Assembly (NCBI RefSeq): GCF_041262565.1
Contig: NZ_JBGCCJ010000001.1
Span: forward strand, 2,418,001 to 2,482,000
From: Leifsonia sp. EB41
GTDB lineage: Bacteria > Actinomycetota > Actinomycetes > Actinomycetales > Microbacteriaceae
Direction of reading: 5' to 3'
DNA: 64,000 bases
A program made the position numbers and the translations under genes. The first letter of the stretch is position 1. Each line of letters begins with the position of its first letter. Positions 7,850 through 16,868 of the stretch are shown one piece after another. The notes beneath the pieces are model-generated. The model worked only from the letters and a program-made list of their open reading frames with translations. It made no database searches and was not told where the DNA came from.

Positions 7850-10007
7850 GTGACTGCCTCCTCGCCTGCCTTCGCCCTGCCCGAGAACCTCCGCGCCAAG
7901 TCCGTTCCCGCCCTCATCGCCGCCGACGAACGGCACTTCGCCGCCATCGACGGCACCCTCCGGACGACCATCGCCGAGCTGTCCGATCAGCTCGCCGCCG
8001 AGCTGCGCGCGCCCGGCGGTCACGGCCAGAAGGCGCTCGACCGGGACACCGAGGTCCGGCGGTTGAGCTCCCGGTTGCGCGCGCTCGGGCGGTTCGGGAT
8101 CGACGTCTGCCTCGGACGGATGGTCACCGATGCCGCGGAGACCGTCTACATCGGCCGCTTCGGGCTGACCGGCGACGACGGCGAGAAGCTGCTCGTCGAC
8201 TGGCGGTCGCCCGCGGCCGAGCCGTTCTTCGGGGCCACGCTCGGGGACCCGATGGGGCTGGTCAGCCGGCGACGGTACCGCTGGACGAAAGGGCGGGTGG
8301 CCGACTACTGGGATGAAGTCTTCGCGGCCGAAGCCCTCGACGACGCCACTGAGCGGGCCGCGTTGGACGACCAGTCCGCCTTCATCGCGAGCCTCGGCGC
8401 GAGCCGGTCGCCGCGGATGCGGGACGTGCTCGCGACCATCCAGGCCGACCAGGACGCCATCATCCGGGACGGCTCCCGTGGCGCACTCGTTGTGGACGGC
8501 GGCCCGGGCACCGGGAAGACGGTCGTCGCGCTGCACCGCGCGGCCTACCTGCTGTACTCCGACCCGCGGCTGTCGCAGGGGCACGGCGGCGTGCTGTTCG
8601 TCGGGCCGAGCCCGGCCTACCTCGCCTACGTCTCCGACGTGCTGCCGAGCCTCGGCGAGGAGGGGGTGCAGCTCTGCACGCTGCGCGACCTGCTGCCGGA
8701 GGGCGCGTCCGCCGAGCCCGAGGCCGACGAGGAGGTCGCACGGTTGAAGGCGTCGGCCGCGATGGTGACGGCGGTCGAGCGGGCCGTCCGGTATCACGAG
8801 GTCCCGCCGTCGCGCGGGATGGTCGTGGAGACCGAGTGGGCCGACCTCCCGCTGACGCCCGACGACTGGGCGGACGCGTTCGACGCCGCAGGGGCGGGCG
8901 CGCCGCACGACGAGGCGCGCGACGAGGTGTGGGAGGAACTGCTGACGATCCTGGTGGCGAAGGCCGGCGACGCGATCCCGGAGGCCGCCCTGCGCCGCCA
9001 GCTCACGCGGAACGACGGGCTCCGCGCGGCCTTCACCCGCGCGTGGCCGCTCCTCGACCCCGCGGGCGTGCTCGGCGACCTGTTCTCGGTGCCCGCCTAC
9101 CTGCGGGCGTGCGCGCCGTGGCTGAGCGACCAGGAGGTGCGGGCGCTGCAGCGGGAGGAGCCCCGGGCGTGGACACTGTCCGACCTCCCGCTGCTCGACG
9201 CCGCACGGCAGCGGATCGGCGACCCGGCCGCGAACCGGGTGGCGCGCGAGCGGGAGGCCGTGCTCGCCTTCGAGCGCGAGGGCCGCAACCGCGTGGTGGA
9301 CGACCTGATCGCCGCCGACGACGGCGAGGGGCTGGTCACGATGCTGAAGGTCGAGGACGCACAGCGCTCCCTCATCGACGAGGCCGCCCTCCCGAGCCTC
9401 GACCCCGACCTGCTGGCCGGGCCGTTCGCGCACATCGTCGTGGACGAGGCCCAGGAGCTCACCGACGCCGAGTGGCGGATGCTGCTGCGGCGCTGCCCGT
9501 CACGCAGCTTTCACGATCGTGGGCGACCGGGCGCAGGCGCGGCACGGGTTCACGGACTCGTGGTCCGGGCGGCTGGCGGCTGCGGGCATCCCGGACGTGC
9601 GCGTCTCCACGCTGACCGTCAACTACCGGACGCCGGAGGAGATCATGGCCGAGGCCGCGCCGGTGATCCGGGCGGCCATCCCGGACGCGAACGTGCCGAC
9701 GTCGGTCCGCAGCAGCGGCCTGCCGGTGGTGCGCGGGAGGCGGGACGACCTGGACGGGATCGTGGCCCGGTGGCTCGAGGAGAACCCGGCGGGGATCGGG
9801 TGCGTGATCGCGGCCGGGGGCTCGCGGGGCTGGTCGTCGCCGTCCGACCGCCTTCGCGTGCTCACGCCCGCGCAGTCGAAGGGGCTCGAGTTCGACCTGG
9901 TCGTGCTCCTCGATCCCGACGGGTTCGGGGACGGGATCGAGGGGGCGGTCGATCGGTACGTGGCGATGACGCGGTCGACGCGGGAGTTGGTGGTGCTGGC
10001 GGGCTAG
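7850..10007 (+). pseudogene. helR: RNA polymerase recycling ATPase HelR, frameshifted
   Basis: A HelD-family SF1 helicase-like ATPase that removes rifamycin-bound or stalled RNA polymerase. Walker A GGPGTGKT is at residues 217-224 and Walker B DEAQ at about 532-535. The second RecA-like half carries LTVNYRTPEEI, LTPAQSKGLEFD and YVAMTRSTRELVVL. The frame breaks at the TTT run at 9509-9511: removing one T joins RRCPSRSF to TIVGDRAQA and restores a 718-aa protein. As written, the product would have Walker A and B but lose the second RecA domain. The GTG at 7850 fits HelR N-termini. The RAE just upstream implies rifamycin-inducible expression. The 3' end overlaps the convergent redoxin gene by four bases. 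Confidence 0.87.
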
Positions 10008-10252
10008 ACCTCCAGCGCCGCCTGCAGCTCCGCGTCGCTCGGCTCCACGAGGTGGCGCCCGTCCGGGAACACGATCACCGGGATGTTGGTGCGGCCGCTG
10101 ATCGCGTGGGCGCGGTCGGCCTCCTCCGGGCGGGCGACGAGGTCGATGTACTCGTAGTCGGCGCCGAGGCGGTCGAGGAGGGACTTGGAGCGGATGCAGT
10201 CGCGGCACCAGTCCGCGCCGAACATCGTGACGGTGTCGAAAGTGTCGGTCAT
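10004..10252 (-). CDS. mycoredoxin/glutaredoxin-like protein
   Basis: An 82-aa thioredoxin-fold redoxin with the active site WCRDC (C16 and C19), the cis-Pro motif TNIPVIVF, and the C-terminal DG.HLVEPSDAEL pattern typical of mycoredoxins. It probably reduces mixed disulfides with mycothiol in the cytosol. Its stop overlaps the helR stop tail-to-tail by four bases. It is separated by 9 bp from the P-loop kinase gene behind it, so the two may be co-transcribed. Confidence 0.85.
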   Translation of the reverse strand: MTDTFDTVTMFGADWCRDCIRSKSLLDRLGADYEYIDLVARPEEADRAHAISGRTNIPVIVFPDGRHLVEPSDAELQAALEV

Positions 10253-10261
10253 GCCTCCAGG

Positions 10262-10927
10262 CTAAGCGGCGCCGACTGGGAGTCCGCCGTCCACGATGAG
10301 TGTCGCGCTCGCCGCGGTCGGCTCGATGAGGCGGGCGTTGGCTCCGTCGACGTCGCGCGCCCAGGCGAGGGCGGCCTCCGGGGTGCGGCCGTGGCGGGTG
10401 TGCCGGTCGACGAGCCGGCGCAGCCGCTCCTCCTCGGTCGTCGTGACGAACCAGGACTCGGCCAGCAGCGGTGGGATGCGCGACCACGGGTCGGTCGGCG
10501 CCAGCAGGTAGTTTCCCTCCACGACGATCAGCCGCGCGCCGGGCAGGACGGCCAGGCTCCCGGCGATGGGCTCGCCGACCGCGCGGTCGAAGGCCGGTGC
10601 GTAGACGGGGTGGTCGCGCTCGCCGTGGACGCGTTCGAGCAGCGCTACGAAGCCCCAGCCGTCGAAGGTGTCGATCGCGCCCTTGCGGTCGTGGCGGCCG
10701 AGCGCCTCCAGGGTGGCGTCGGCGAGGTGGAAGCCGTCCATCGGGAGGTACGCGGCGACCGGCTCGCCGGCCTGCTCGTTCGCTGCACCCACCACCGCGC
10801 GGGCCAGCGTCGTCTTGCCGGAGCCGGGGCTGCCGGCGATCCCCACGATCGCGCGGCGGCGGTCCGCGGCCAGATGGAGGCCGCGTCGGGCGAGCGTGTG
10901 CGGGTCGGCGGGTGACAGTGAAGGCAT
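10262..10927 (-). CDS. nucleoside/nucleotide kinase family P-loop protein
   Basis: A 221-aa P-loop kinase of the uridine-kinase / phosphoribulokinase / YggC-like group. Walker A GSPGSGKTT is at residues 32-40 and the Walker B-like VVEGNYLL lies mid-protein. MDGFHL and FDRAVGEPI are characteristic of this family, which phosphorylates sugars or nucleosides, but the substrate is not deducible. It is upstream of and co-directional with the redoxin gene, and divergent from the GH106-like gene. Confidence 0.78.
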   Translation of the reverse strand: MPSLSPADPHTLARRGLHLAADRRRAIVGIAGSPGSGKTTLARAVVGAANEQAGEPVAAYLPMDGFHLADATLEALGRHDRKGAIDTFDGWGFVALLERVHGERDHPVYAPAFDRAVGEPIAGSLAVLPGARLIVVEGNYLLAPTDPWSRIPPLLAESWFVTTTEEERLRRLVDRHTRHGRTPEAALAWARDVDGANARLIEPTAASATLIVDGGLPVGAA

Positions 10928-10967
10928 ACCGACATTGTCGCGGGCGTCGGGCGGAGCCGATCAGTAG

Positions 10968-11003
10968 TGTCGTGAGGAAAACAAATGCTATGCTCACGAC
11001 ACC
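10968..11003. promoter_or_regulatory. inverted repeat flanking the GH106 promoter
   Basis: GTGTCGTGAG (10968-10977) and CTCACGACAC (10994-11003) are perfect 10-bp arms around an AT-rich 16-bp spacer that leads into a -10-like TATGCT (10990-10995). It lies 27 bp upstream of the GH106-like start. It is a likely operator, possibly for the MarR regulator encoded after the glycosidase. Confidence 0.6.
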
Positions 11004-11029
11004 AGCCCGTCGCTCGAAGGAGATCGCCG

Positions 11030-13990
11030 ATGCCCGCAGAAGACCAGCACCGCACGTTCGACGCCCACCGCGCCGCTCTCCAGGACCCGCCGATCGAGTA
11101 CCGCCCGGAGCTGCGCTGGTGGCTGGCCGAAGGCCTCCACACCGACCGCACCCTGCGCTTCGAGATCGACGCGGCCCACCGGCTCGGCTTCGGCGGCATG
11201 GAGTTCCTGGCGATGGACGAGCAGGCCATCGACCACGCGCGGTACGGCTGGGGCTCGGAGGAGTGGGTGCACGACTCGCAGCTCGTAGTGGAGGAGACCA
11301 CGGCGCGCGGGATGTCGGTGAGCTTCACCTCCGGCACCAACTGGTCGAACGCGAACCTGCCGACGATCGACCCCGACCACCCGGCCGCGGCGCGCGAGCT
11401 GAACGTCGTGGTCGAGGAGGTCCGCGCGGGCGCGGGCCGCAGCGGCGCGCTCCGCCGCATCGACTTGGACGCGCAGCGGGAGGAGAGCCTCCTGCCCGGG
11501 CACCGCATCGCGCCGAAGACGCAGGAGTTCTTCGCGGTGGTGGCGGCGCCCCTGGTCGAGAACGGCGACGTCCCGGTCCTCGACGCGGACGGAGTCCTCG
11601 ACCTCACCGCCCTCGTCAGCGACGGCGCCCTCGACTGGGAGCCCGCCGACGACCGCGAGTGGAGGCTTTTCACCTTCTGGTCGCACGGCACCGGCCAGAC
11701 GGCCTCCCCGTCCGCGAGCGTCAACTACACCGTCAACTATCTGGAGCGCGCCGGCGTGGACGCGGTGATCGACTACTGGGGCTCGACCGTCCTGACGCCC
11801 GAGCTGCGCGCCCTAATCGCCCGCAACCCGCGTGCGCAGATGTACATGGACTCCCTTGAGCTGAACACCTGGGGCGACGGCGGCCTGTTCTGGGGTGCGT
11901 CGGTCGCGCGGGAGTTCCGCGAGCGCCGCGGGTACGACATCACGCCGTGGCTGCCGTTCCTCACCCGCAGCGTGCTGCTGATGGCGTCGGCGACGACCTA
12001 CCGCCACCAGCCGACCCCGGCCCAGCGTGCGACCGTGGAGAAGGTGCGGCACGACTACGTGGACACGCTCACCGACCTCTACATCGAGAACATGCTGCGG
12101 CCGTTCGCCGCGTTCCTGCACGAGAACGGCATCCTGCTGCGCTCGGAGATCAGCTACGGCCTCCCGTTCGAGCTGACCCGTCCCGGGCCGGAGGTCGACG
12201 GGATCGAGACCGAGTCGCTCGAGTTCGGCTCCCAGATCGACGCGTACCGGCTGCTCGCCGGGCCGGCGCACCTGTTCGGCAAGCAGTACTCGTCGGAGAC
12301 CGGCGCGACGACGCGCAACCACATGCTCGACCACCGCTTCTACGACCAGATCATCGCGACCCAGCTCGCGGCCGGCATCACCAAGACCGTGCTGCACGGC
12401 TGGGCGAGCACCGCGGGCGCGGAGCGAGCGACCGAGTGGCCGGGGCACGAGGGGATGTGGCCGGGATTCTCCGAGCGGTTCGACCTCCGGCAGCCGGCGA
12501 GCGAGTTCTACCCGCAGTGGAACAAGGCGGTCGGCCGGTTCCAGTACCTGCTGCGTCAGGGGATGCCGCGCATCGACGTGGGCATCCTCCGCACCGACCA
12601 CTTCGTGGACAACATGTCCGGGATGTTCTTCCTCGACGAGGCGGGCGAGCGCATCCCTGACGAGGTCGCCTACGGGCAGATGTGGATGCGGAACCGCGAG
12701 AACCACTGGTGGCAGGACCTCGGCATGCAGGACGCCGGCTGGAGCTACGAGTTCCTCGACGGCTCGCTGCTGCTGCGCGACGAGGTGGTCTTCGGCGACG
12801 GGCTCGTGCAGCCGGAGGGCCCGGGCTACCAGGCGCTGATCGTGTACCAGGAGGCCCTGAGCGCGGACGTCGCGCAGCACCTCCTCGACTGGGCGCGGCA
12901 GGGGCTCCGGGTGCTGATCGTGAACGGCGCGCGCGAGCTGAAGCTGCTGATGACCGGCGAGTTCGTCGTCAACGAGCGCGCGGCCTCCCGGACGCCGGGG
13001 CTCGACCACCGCGACGATGAGCTCGCCGCGATCATGGCCGAGCTGCGCAGCCTCCCGACTGTGACGGAGGTTGACGACCCCGCGCGCACCGTGGCGGCGC
13101 TGCGCGACCTCGGCGTGGTGGGCCGCGCCGAGTTCACCGCCGAGAACCGCGACGTGCTCGGCTACCTGCGCGAGGACGGCGAGCTGCTGCACGTGTACCT
13201 GTACCACTTCCTGTACGAGACCGGCGAGGACACCGTGGTGGAGGTCGCGCTGCCCGGGCTCGGGACGCCGTACCGGGTCGACCCGTGGACCGGCGCGCTC
13301 GCCGAGCACCGCGGGGTGCGCACGGACGGCGACCGCACGCTCGTGACGGTCGCGCTGGCCCCGGGGGAGACTGCGCTGCTCACGGTGGACCGCTCGCAGC
13401 GTCCCGCGCCGTCGCAGCCCGTCGAGCGCGAGGTCGTGACAGCGGTCGACGGCTGGACGATCGCCGTCGAGAGCTGGGACGCGGGCGAGAACGAGCTGAT
13501 CGTGGAGGACCGCGGCCTCGGCTACGAGAGCCGGGAGCTGCGGCCGACGACGGCGGTCAGTGCGCTGTCGGCGGCTGGTTCCGACCTCCTGCCGTGGAGC
13601 GAGCTGCCGGGCGTCGGCCCCGAGGTGTCGGGGGTCGGGGAGTACCGCACGTCGTTCACGCTCGACGCGGCCGCGGCGTCCGGGGAGCGGCTCCTGCTCG
13701 ACCTCGGCTCGACCGCGGGAGGCCTGGGCTCGGTGGTCGTGAACGGCGGGGAGGCCGTGGGCTTCGACACGTCGCGCCCGGTGGTCGACATCACCGACGC
13801 TGCGAGGGAGGGAGTGAACACGGTCGTGGTCCGGGTGGCGAGCTCACTGAACAACCGGCTCATCGCGCGCGGGTATTACGACGACATCCCGGACATGGGG
13901 CTGTTCCTGATGGGGCGGCAGGGGCCGCACGTCACGGTCGTGCGTCCGCACGGTCTGCTCGGGCCGGTGCGCGTCGTGCGGGAGGGGTGA
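11030..13990 (+). CDS. GH106-like glycoside hydrolase (putative alpha-L-rhamnosidase)
   Basis: A 986-aa glycoside hydrolase resembling family GH106. The N-terminal region has the signature YRPELRWWLAEG, followed by GFGGMEFLAMDE; a (beta/alpha)8 catalytic part follows. The C-terminal ~200 residues look like a beta-sandwich of the type appended to GH2/GH106 enzymes (GEYRTSFTLDAA, VVVNGGEAVGFDTS). There is no signal peptide, so it would act on imported oligosaccharides. ATG 11030 is preceded by GAAGGAGA. It is followed by a MarR regulator. GH106 activity is mostly alpha-L-rhamnosidase; alpha-L-fucoside specificity cannot be excluded here. Confidence 0.75.
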   Translation: MPAEDQHRTFDAHRAALQDPPIEYRPELRWWLAEGLHTDRTLRFEIDAAHRLGFGGMEFLAMDEQAIDHARYGWGSEEWVHDSQLVVEETTARGMSVSFTSGTNWSNANLPTIDPDHPAAARELNVVVEEVRAGAGRSGALRRIDLDAQREESLLPGHRIAPKTQEFFAVVAAPLVENGDVPVLDADGVLDLTALVSDGALDWEPADDREWRLFTFWSHGTGQTASPSASVNYTVNYLERAGVDAVIDYWGSTVLTPELRALIARNPRAQMYMDSLELNTWGDGGLFWGASVAREFRERRGYDITPWLPFLTRSVLLMASATTYRHQPTPAQRATVEKVRHDYVDTLTDLYIENMLRPFAAFLHENGILLRSEISYGLPFELTRPGPEVDGIETESLEFGSQIDAYRLLAGPAHLFGKQYSSETGATTRNHMLDHRFYDQIIATQLAAGITKTVLHGWASTAGAERATEWPGHEGMWPGFSERFDLRQPASEFYPQWNKAVGRFQYLLRQGMPRIDVGILRTDHFVDNMSGMFFLDEAGERIPDEVAYGQMWMRNRENHWWQDLGMQDAGWSYEFLDGSLLLRDEVVFGDGLVQPEGPGYQALIVYQEALSADVAQHLLDWARQGLRVLIVNGARELKLLMTGEFVVNERAASRTPGLDHRDDELAAIMAELRSLPTVTEVDDPARTVAALRDLGVVGRAEFTAENRDVLGYLREDGELLHVYLYHFLYETGEDTVVEVALPGLGTPYRVDPWTGALAEHRGVRTDGDRTLVTVALAPGETALLTVDRSQRPAPSQPVEREVVTAVDGWTIAVESWDAGENELIVEDRGLGYESRELRPTTAVSALSAAGSDLLPWSELPGVGPEVSGVGEYRTSFTLDAAAASGERLLLDLGSTAGGLGSVVVNGGEAVGFDTSRPVVDITDAAREGVNTVVVRVASSLNNRLIARGYYDDIPDMGLFLMGRQGPHVTVVRPHGLLGPVRVVREG

Positions 13991-14052
13991 GCCCGGCTGC
14001 GATACTGGCCAGACAGACGAGAAGCGCGACACGACGAGAAGGAGGTGGCAGC

Positions 14053-14556
14053 GTGTCGGACGACACCGACCTCTCGCCGGTCATCGAGCAGGACCCGCTA
14101 GACCTGCGCCTGTCGATCGCGTCGATCGTGCACTGGGCCGACAGCCGGGACGTGCGCGTGCGGGTCATGGAGCAGATCGGCTTCCCGGTCGACGACATCC
14201 CGATGTTCGTCGTCGTCAACCAGCTCGCCTACCGTGGAGCGCTGCGCCCGACCGACCTGGCGGCGACCCTCGGAACGGGCAAGGCGAACATCTCCAAGAT
14301 CGTCCGCCGGCTGGAGGAGATCGATCTGGTGGGGCGGGTGCCGTCGCCGCGCGACGAGCGGAGCGTGCTCGTGGCGCTGACCGCCGCCGGCCGCGAGCTG
14401 GGCGAGCGGATCATGGCGGTCGCGCAGGCCCAGGTGGACGAGGTCACCCTCGGCTGGGACCCGCAGGAGGTCGAGAACCTCCGCCGGTATGTGGCGCGGT
14501 TCGCGCGGCACGCGTTCGCGGGGCTGGCGATGACGCCCGGGTTGCGGGAGCGGTAG
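14053..14556 (+). CDS. MarR-family transcriptional regulator
   Basis: A 167-aa winged-helix MarR-type regulator. The DNA-binding helices are in LRPTDLAATLGTGKANISKI and the wing in VGRVPSPRDERSVLVALT, with dimerisation helices at both ends. The GTG at 14053 is preceded by an excellent GAAGGAGGT site. It lies 62 bp after the GH106-like gene on the same strand and probably controls that operon. Ligand unknown. Confidence 0.85.
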   Translation: MSDDTDLSPVIEQDPLDLRLSIASIVHWADSRDVRVRVMEQIGFPVDDIPMFVVVNQLAYRGALRPTDLAATLGTGKANISKIVRRLEEIDLVGRVPSPRDERSVLVALTAAGRELGERIMAVAQAQVDEVTLGWDPQEVENLRRYVARFARHAFAGLAMTPGLRER

Positions 14557-14566
14557 GGTCTCGGGG

Positions 14567-15397
14567 CTACCGCGCGGGCAGCCGGTAGGCGCGCTCAGCG
14601 GCGTGCGTGAGCACGTCGGCGCGCTCATCCGCGGAGAGTCCCGCGAGCAGCGCATCCGCTGTCGCCCATGTCTCCGCGTAGGGCCCCGCCAGCGTCGAGA
14701 CGGGCCAGTCGCCGCCGTACAGCACGCGCGCCGGCCCGAATGCGTCGAACGCGTGTGAGACGTACGGCCGCAGCTGAGCGGCGTCCGCTCCGCCGCCGAG
14801 CGTGGTCAGGCCCGACAGCTTGACCGACACGTTCGGCCGGCGGGACAACTCGGCGAGGAGTCCGGCCCACGGCTCCGCGGAGTCGGCGCCGACCGGCGGC
14901 GTACCGAGATGGTCGACGACGAGCCGCAGTGACGGGAGTTCGTCCGCGATCGACAGCGCGTGCTCCAGGTGGCGGGGGAGCACGCCGATCACGTCGAAGC
15001 TGAGGCCGCGCGCGGCGAGCAGCGCGAGCGACGCGCGCACCTCCGGTCGCCCCAGCCAGTCGGCATCGGGCTCGTCGTGGATCAAGTGCCGCACCCCGAC
15101 GAACGTCGGATGCTCCGCCCACCCGTCGAGCTGACGCGCCGCGGCGGCCGGGTCGAGCAGGTCCACCCACGCCACGACCCCGGCGACCAGCGGCGAGGAC
15201 ACGGCGAACATCGCCGCCGAGTCCTCCACCGAGTTCGCCGCCTGCACCAGGACGACCCGGTCGATGCCCGCCTGCTCCAGCTGGGGCCGCACCTCGTCGA
15301 ACGCGAACGTCCGGTTGATCGGCGCCAGCGCGTCGGTCAGCCAGGGGTACGCGACCCGGTCCAGATCCCAGAGATGCAGGTGGGCGTCGACCGTCAT
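14567..15397 (-). CDS. amidohydrolase family L-fucono-1,5-lactonase
   Basis: A 276-aa amidohydrolase-2 family enzyme. The metal-binding start DAHLHLWD, the internal HLIHDEPDADWL and DHLGTP, and the C-terminal GGDWPVS are those of sugar lactonases (L-fuconolactonase / rhamnonolactonase). It would hydrolyse L-fucono-lactone to L-fuconate. ATG 15397 lies 1 bp after the stop of the GH29 alpha-L-fucosidase, so the two form an operon. That coupling and the nearby fuconate dehydratase support fuconolactone as the substrate. Confidence 0.82.
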   Translation of the reverse strand: MTVDAHLHLWDLDRVAYPWLTDALAPINRTFAFDEVRPQLEQAGIDRVVLVQAANSVEDSAAMFAVSSPLVAGVVAWVDLLDPAAAARQLDGWAEHPTFVGVRHLIHDEPDADWLGRPEVRASLALLAARGLSFDVIGVLPRHLEHALSIADELPSLRLVVDHLGTPPVGADSAEPWAGLLAELSRRPNVSVKLSGLTTLGGGADAAQLRPYVSHAFDAFGPARVLYGGDWPVSTLAGPYAETWATADALLAGLSADERADVLTHAAERAYRLPAR

Positions 15398-15398
15398 C

Positions 15399-16745
15399 TC
15401 AGGCGGCCAGGTCGAAACGGATGAGCGTCGGGCCGGCCACGGCGGGCTCCTGCACCGTGACGGTGATCGTCTCGCCGTCGCGGGAGGCCGCGACCGGGGT
15501 GCCGTCCGCGAGTCGAGCGCTCGCCGCATCCACCGCAGCGGCGGCCGTCAAGCGGACCTCGCCGGTGGCGTCCACGAAGGCGTTCGCGGTGTCGCCCGTG
15601 CGGGTCCAGCGCACCCACGGCTCGTCCGACGCGGCCGCGAGAGACGAGTCCAGCGTGGTCGATCCGAAGACCGCGTCGCCGTTCACGGCGTTCCAGGCGG
15701 CGAGGTGCTCCAGCGTCCGCCGCTGCAGGTCGGGCACGGTCCCGCGCGCGGTCAGCCCCACGTTGAGCAGCAGGTTTCCGCCGCGCGAGACGATGTCGAC
15801 GAACGACTTCACCGCGTCCGGGCCGTTGAGCAGGTGCGTCTCGTCCTCGACCTGGTTGTAGCCGAACGAGAAGCCGATGCCGCGGCAGTTCTCCCAGGCG
15901 CCGGAGGCCTCGACGTCGGTGCCCTGCTGGTACTCGCTGGTGCGGAAGTCCCAGTGCGTCTCGCCCCAGCGGTCGTTCGAGACGCCGTCCGGGCGGGCCG
16001 CGTAGAACTTCTCGAACAGCCGCTCCATGCTGAACGGGCCGGACGGCTTGCCGGCGTCCGGCCACTCGATGTCGCCCCAGAGGATGTCGGGGGAGTAGCG
16101 CTCGATCAGATCGTCCACGTGCGTGTAGGCGTACTCGGCGTAGGCCGCGTCGACCGGACGGCCGAACGCCTGGCCCTCCGACGTGATCGGCGGGAGCTGC
16201 GAGAAGTGCCAGTCGAGGCCTCCCGAGTAGTAGACGCCGAAGCGGAGGCCGGCGTCGCGGGTGGCCTTCTCGAACGCGCCAACGAGGTCGCGGCGCGGGC
16301 CGCGGGCGACCGTGTTGCGGCCGTCGGTGCCCGGCGCGTCCCAGAGGGTGACGCCGTCGTGATGCTTCGTGGTCGGCACGAAGTAGCCGGCGCCGGTGCT
16401 CTTCACCAGCGCGATGAACTCCTCGGGATCGAACTCGGCCGGGTCCCACTGGTCGAGGAAGTCGTCGTACGGGGCGCCGCCGAAGACCTCGCGCTGGTGC
16501 TCGGCCGCGGGGCTGTCCTCGATGCGGATGGTGTTGTAGTACCACTCGGCGTACGGGTTGTGCCGGAACCAGTACTCCTTCTCGATGGTGCCGAGCTCAC
16601 CGATCGGCTCCGCCCAGGCGGGCACCGAGTACGGGCCCCAGTGCACGAAGACCCCGAGCTTGGCGTCTCCGAACCACTGCGGCACGTCGCGTTCGAACCG
16701 GCGGTAGTTCTCGGGGCGGACGGGATCGTCTTTGAACATGGCCAC
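15399..16745 (-). CDS. GH29 alpha-L-fucosidase
   Basis: A 448-aa GH29 glycosidase. The N-terminal signature WFGDAKLGVFVHWGPYSVP is typical of GH29, as is TTKHHDGVTLWD. The predicted catalytic nucleophile is the Asp in DILWGDIEW, and VSRGGNLLLNVG closes the barrel. A C-terminal beta-domain follows. There is no secretion signal, so it would cleave imported fucosides. The GTG at 16745 sits seven bases after AAGGAG, better placed than the ATG at 16739. It is transcribed divergently from a second GH29 gene, with a shared operator between them. Confidence 0.9.
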   Translation of the reverse strand: MAMFKDDPVRPENYRRFERDVPQWFGDAKLGVFVHWGPYSVPAWAEPIGELGTIEKEYWFRHNPYAEWYYNTIRIEDSPAAEHQREVFGGAPYDDFLDQWDPAEFDPEEFIALVKSTGAGYFVPTTKHHDGVTLWDAPGTDGRNTVARGPRRDLVGAFEKATRDAGLRFGVYYSGGLDWHFSQLPPITSEGQAFGRPVDAAYAEYAYTHVDDLIERYSPDILWGDIEWPDAGKPSGPFSMERLFEKFYAARPDGVSNDRWGETHWDFRTSEYQQGTDVEASGAWENCRGIGFSFGYNQVEDETHLLNGPDAVKSFVDIVSRGGNLLLNVGLTARGTVPDLQRRTLEHLAAWNAVNGDAVFGSTTLDSSLAAASDEPWVRWTRTGDTANAFVDATGEVRLTAAAAVDAASARLADGTPVAASRDGETITVTVQEPAVAGPTLIRFDLAA

Positions 16746-16812
16746 GCTGAGGCTCCTTCTGCGCTGAACGGATGTGGTGGGCGGGCGATTGTGGATCGGC
16801 CACTGGTCCCAT

Positions 16813-16824
16813 ATCCTATAGGCA
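16813..16824. promoter_or_regulatory. fucose-regulon operator, site a
   Basis: ATCCTATAGGCA, an imperfect copy of the palindrome ATCCTATAGGAT, lies between the two divergent GH29 genes. A TTGTGG (16789-16794) 17 bp before TATCCT (16812-16817) could be the rightward promoter, so the site would overlap its -10. Related sites are at 18278, 24409 and 27484. Confidence 0.7.
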
Positions 16825-16868
16825 ATAGGCTTCACCCTGAAAGACCTACTCGAAGGAGAGTTCGTTCC

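Noticed and set aside
7811-10915. 1034-aa HelR-like protein with a unique C-terminus
   Set aside because: After the TTT run the frame gives low-complexity Arg/Gly/Val sequence, while the true HelR C-terminus continues in the next frame and ends at 10007.
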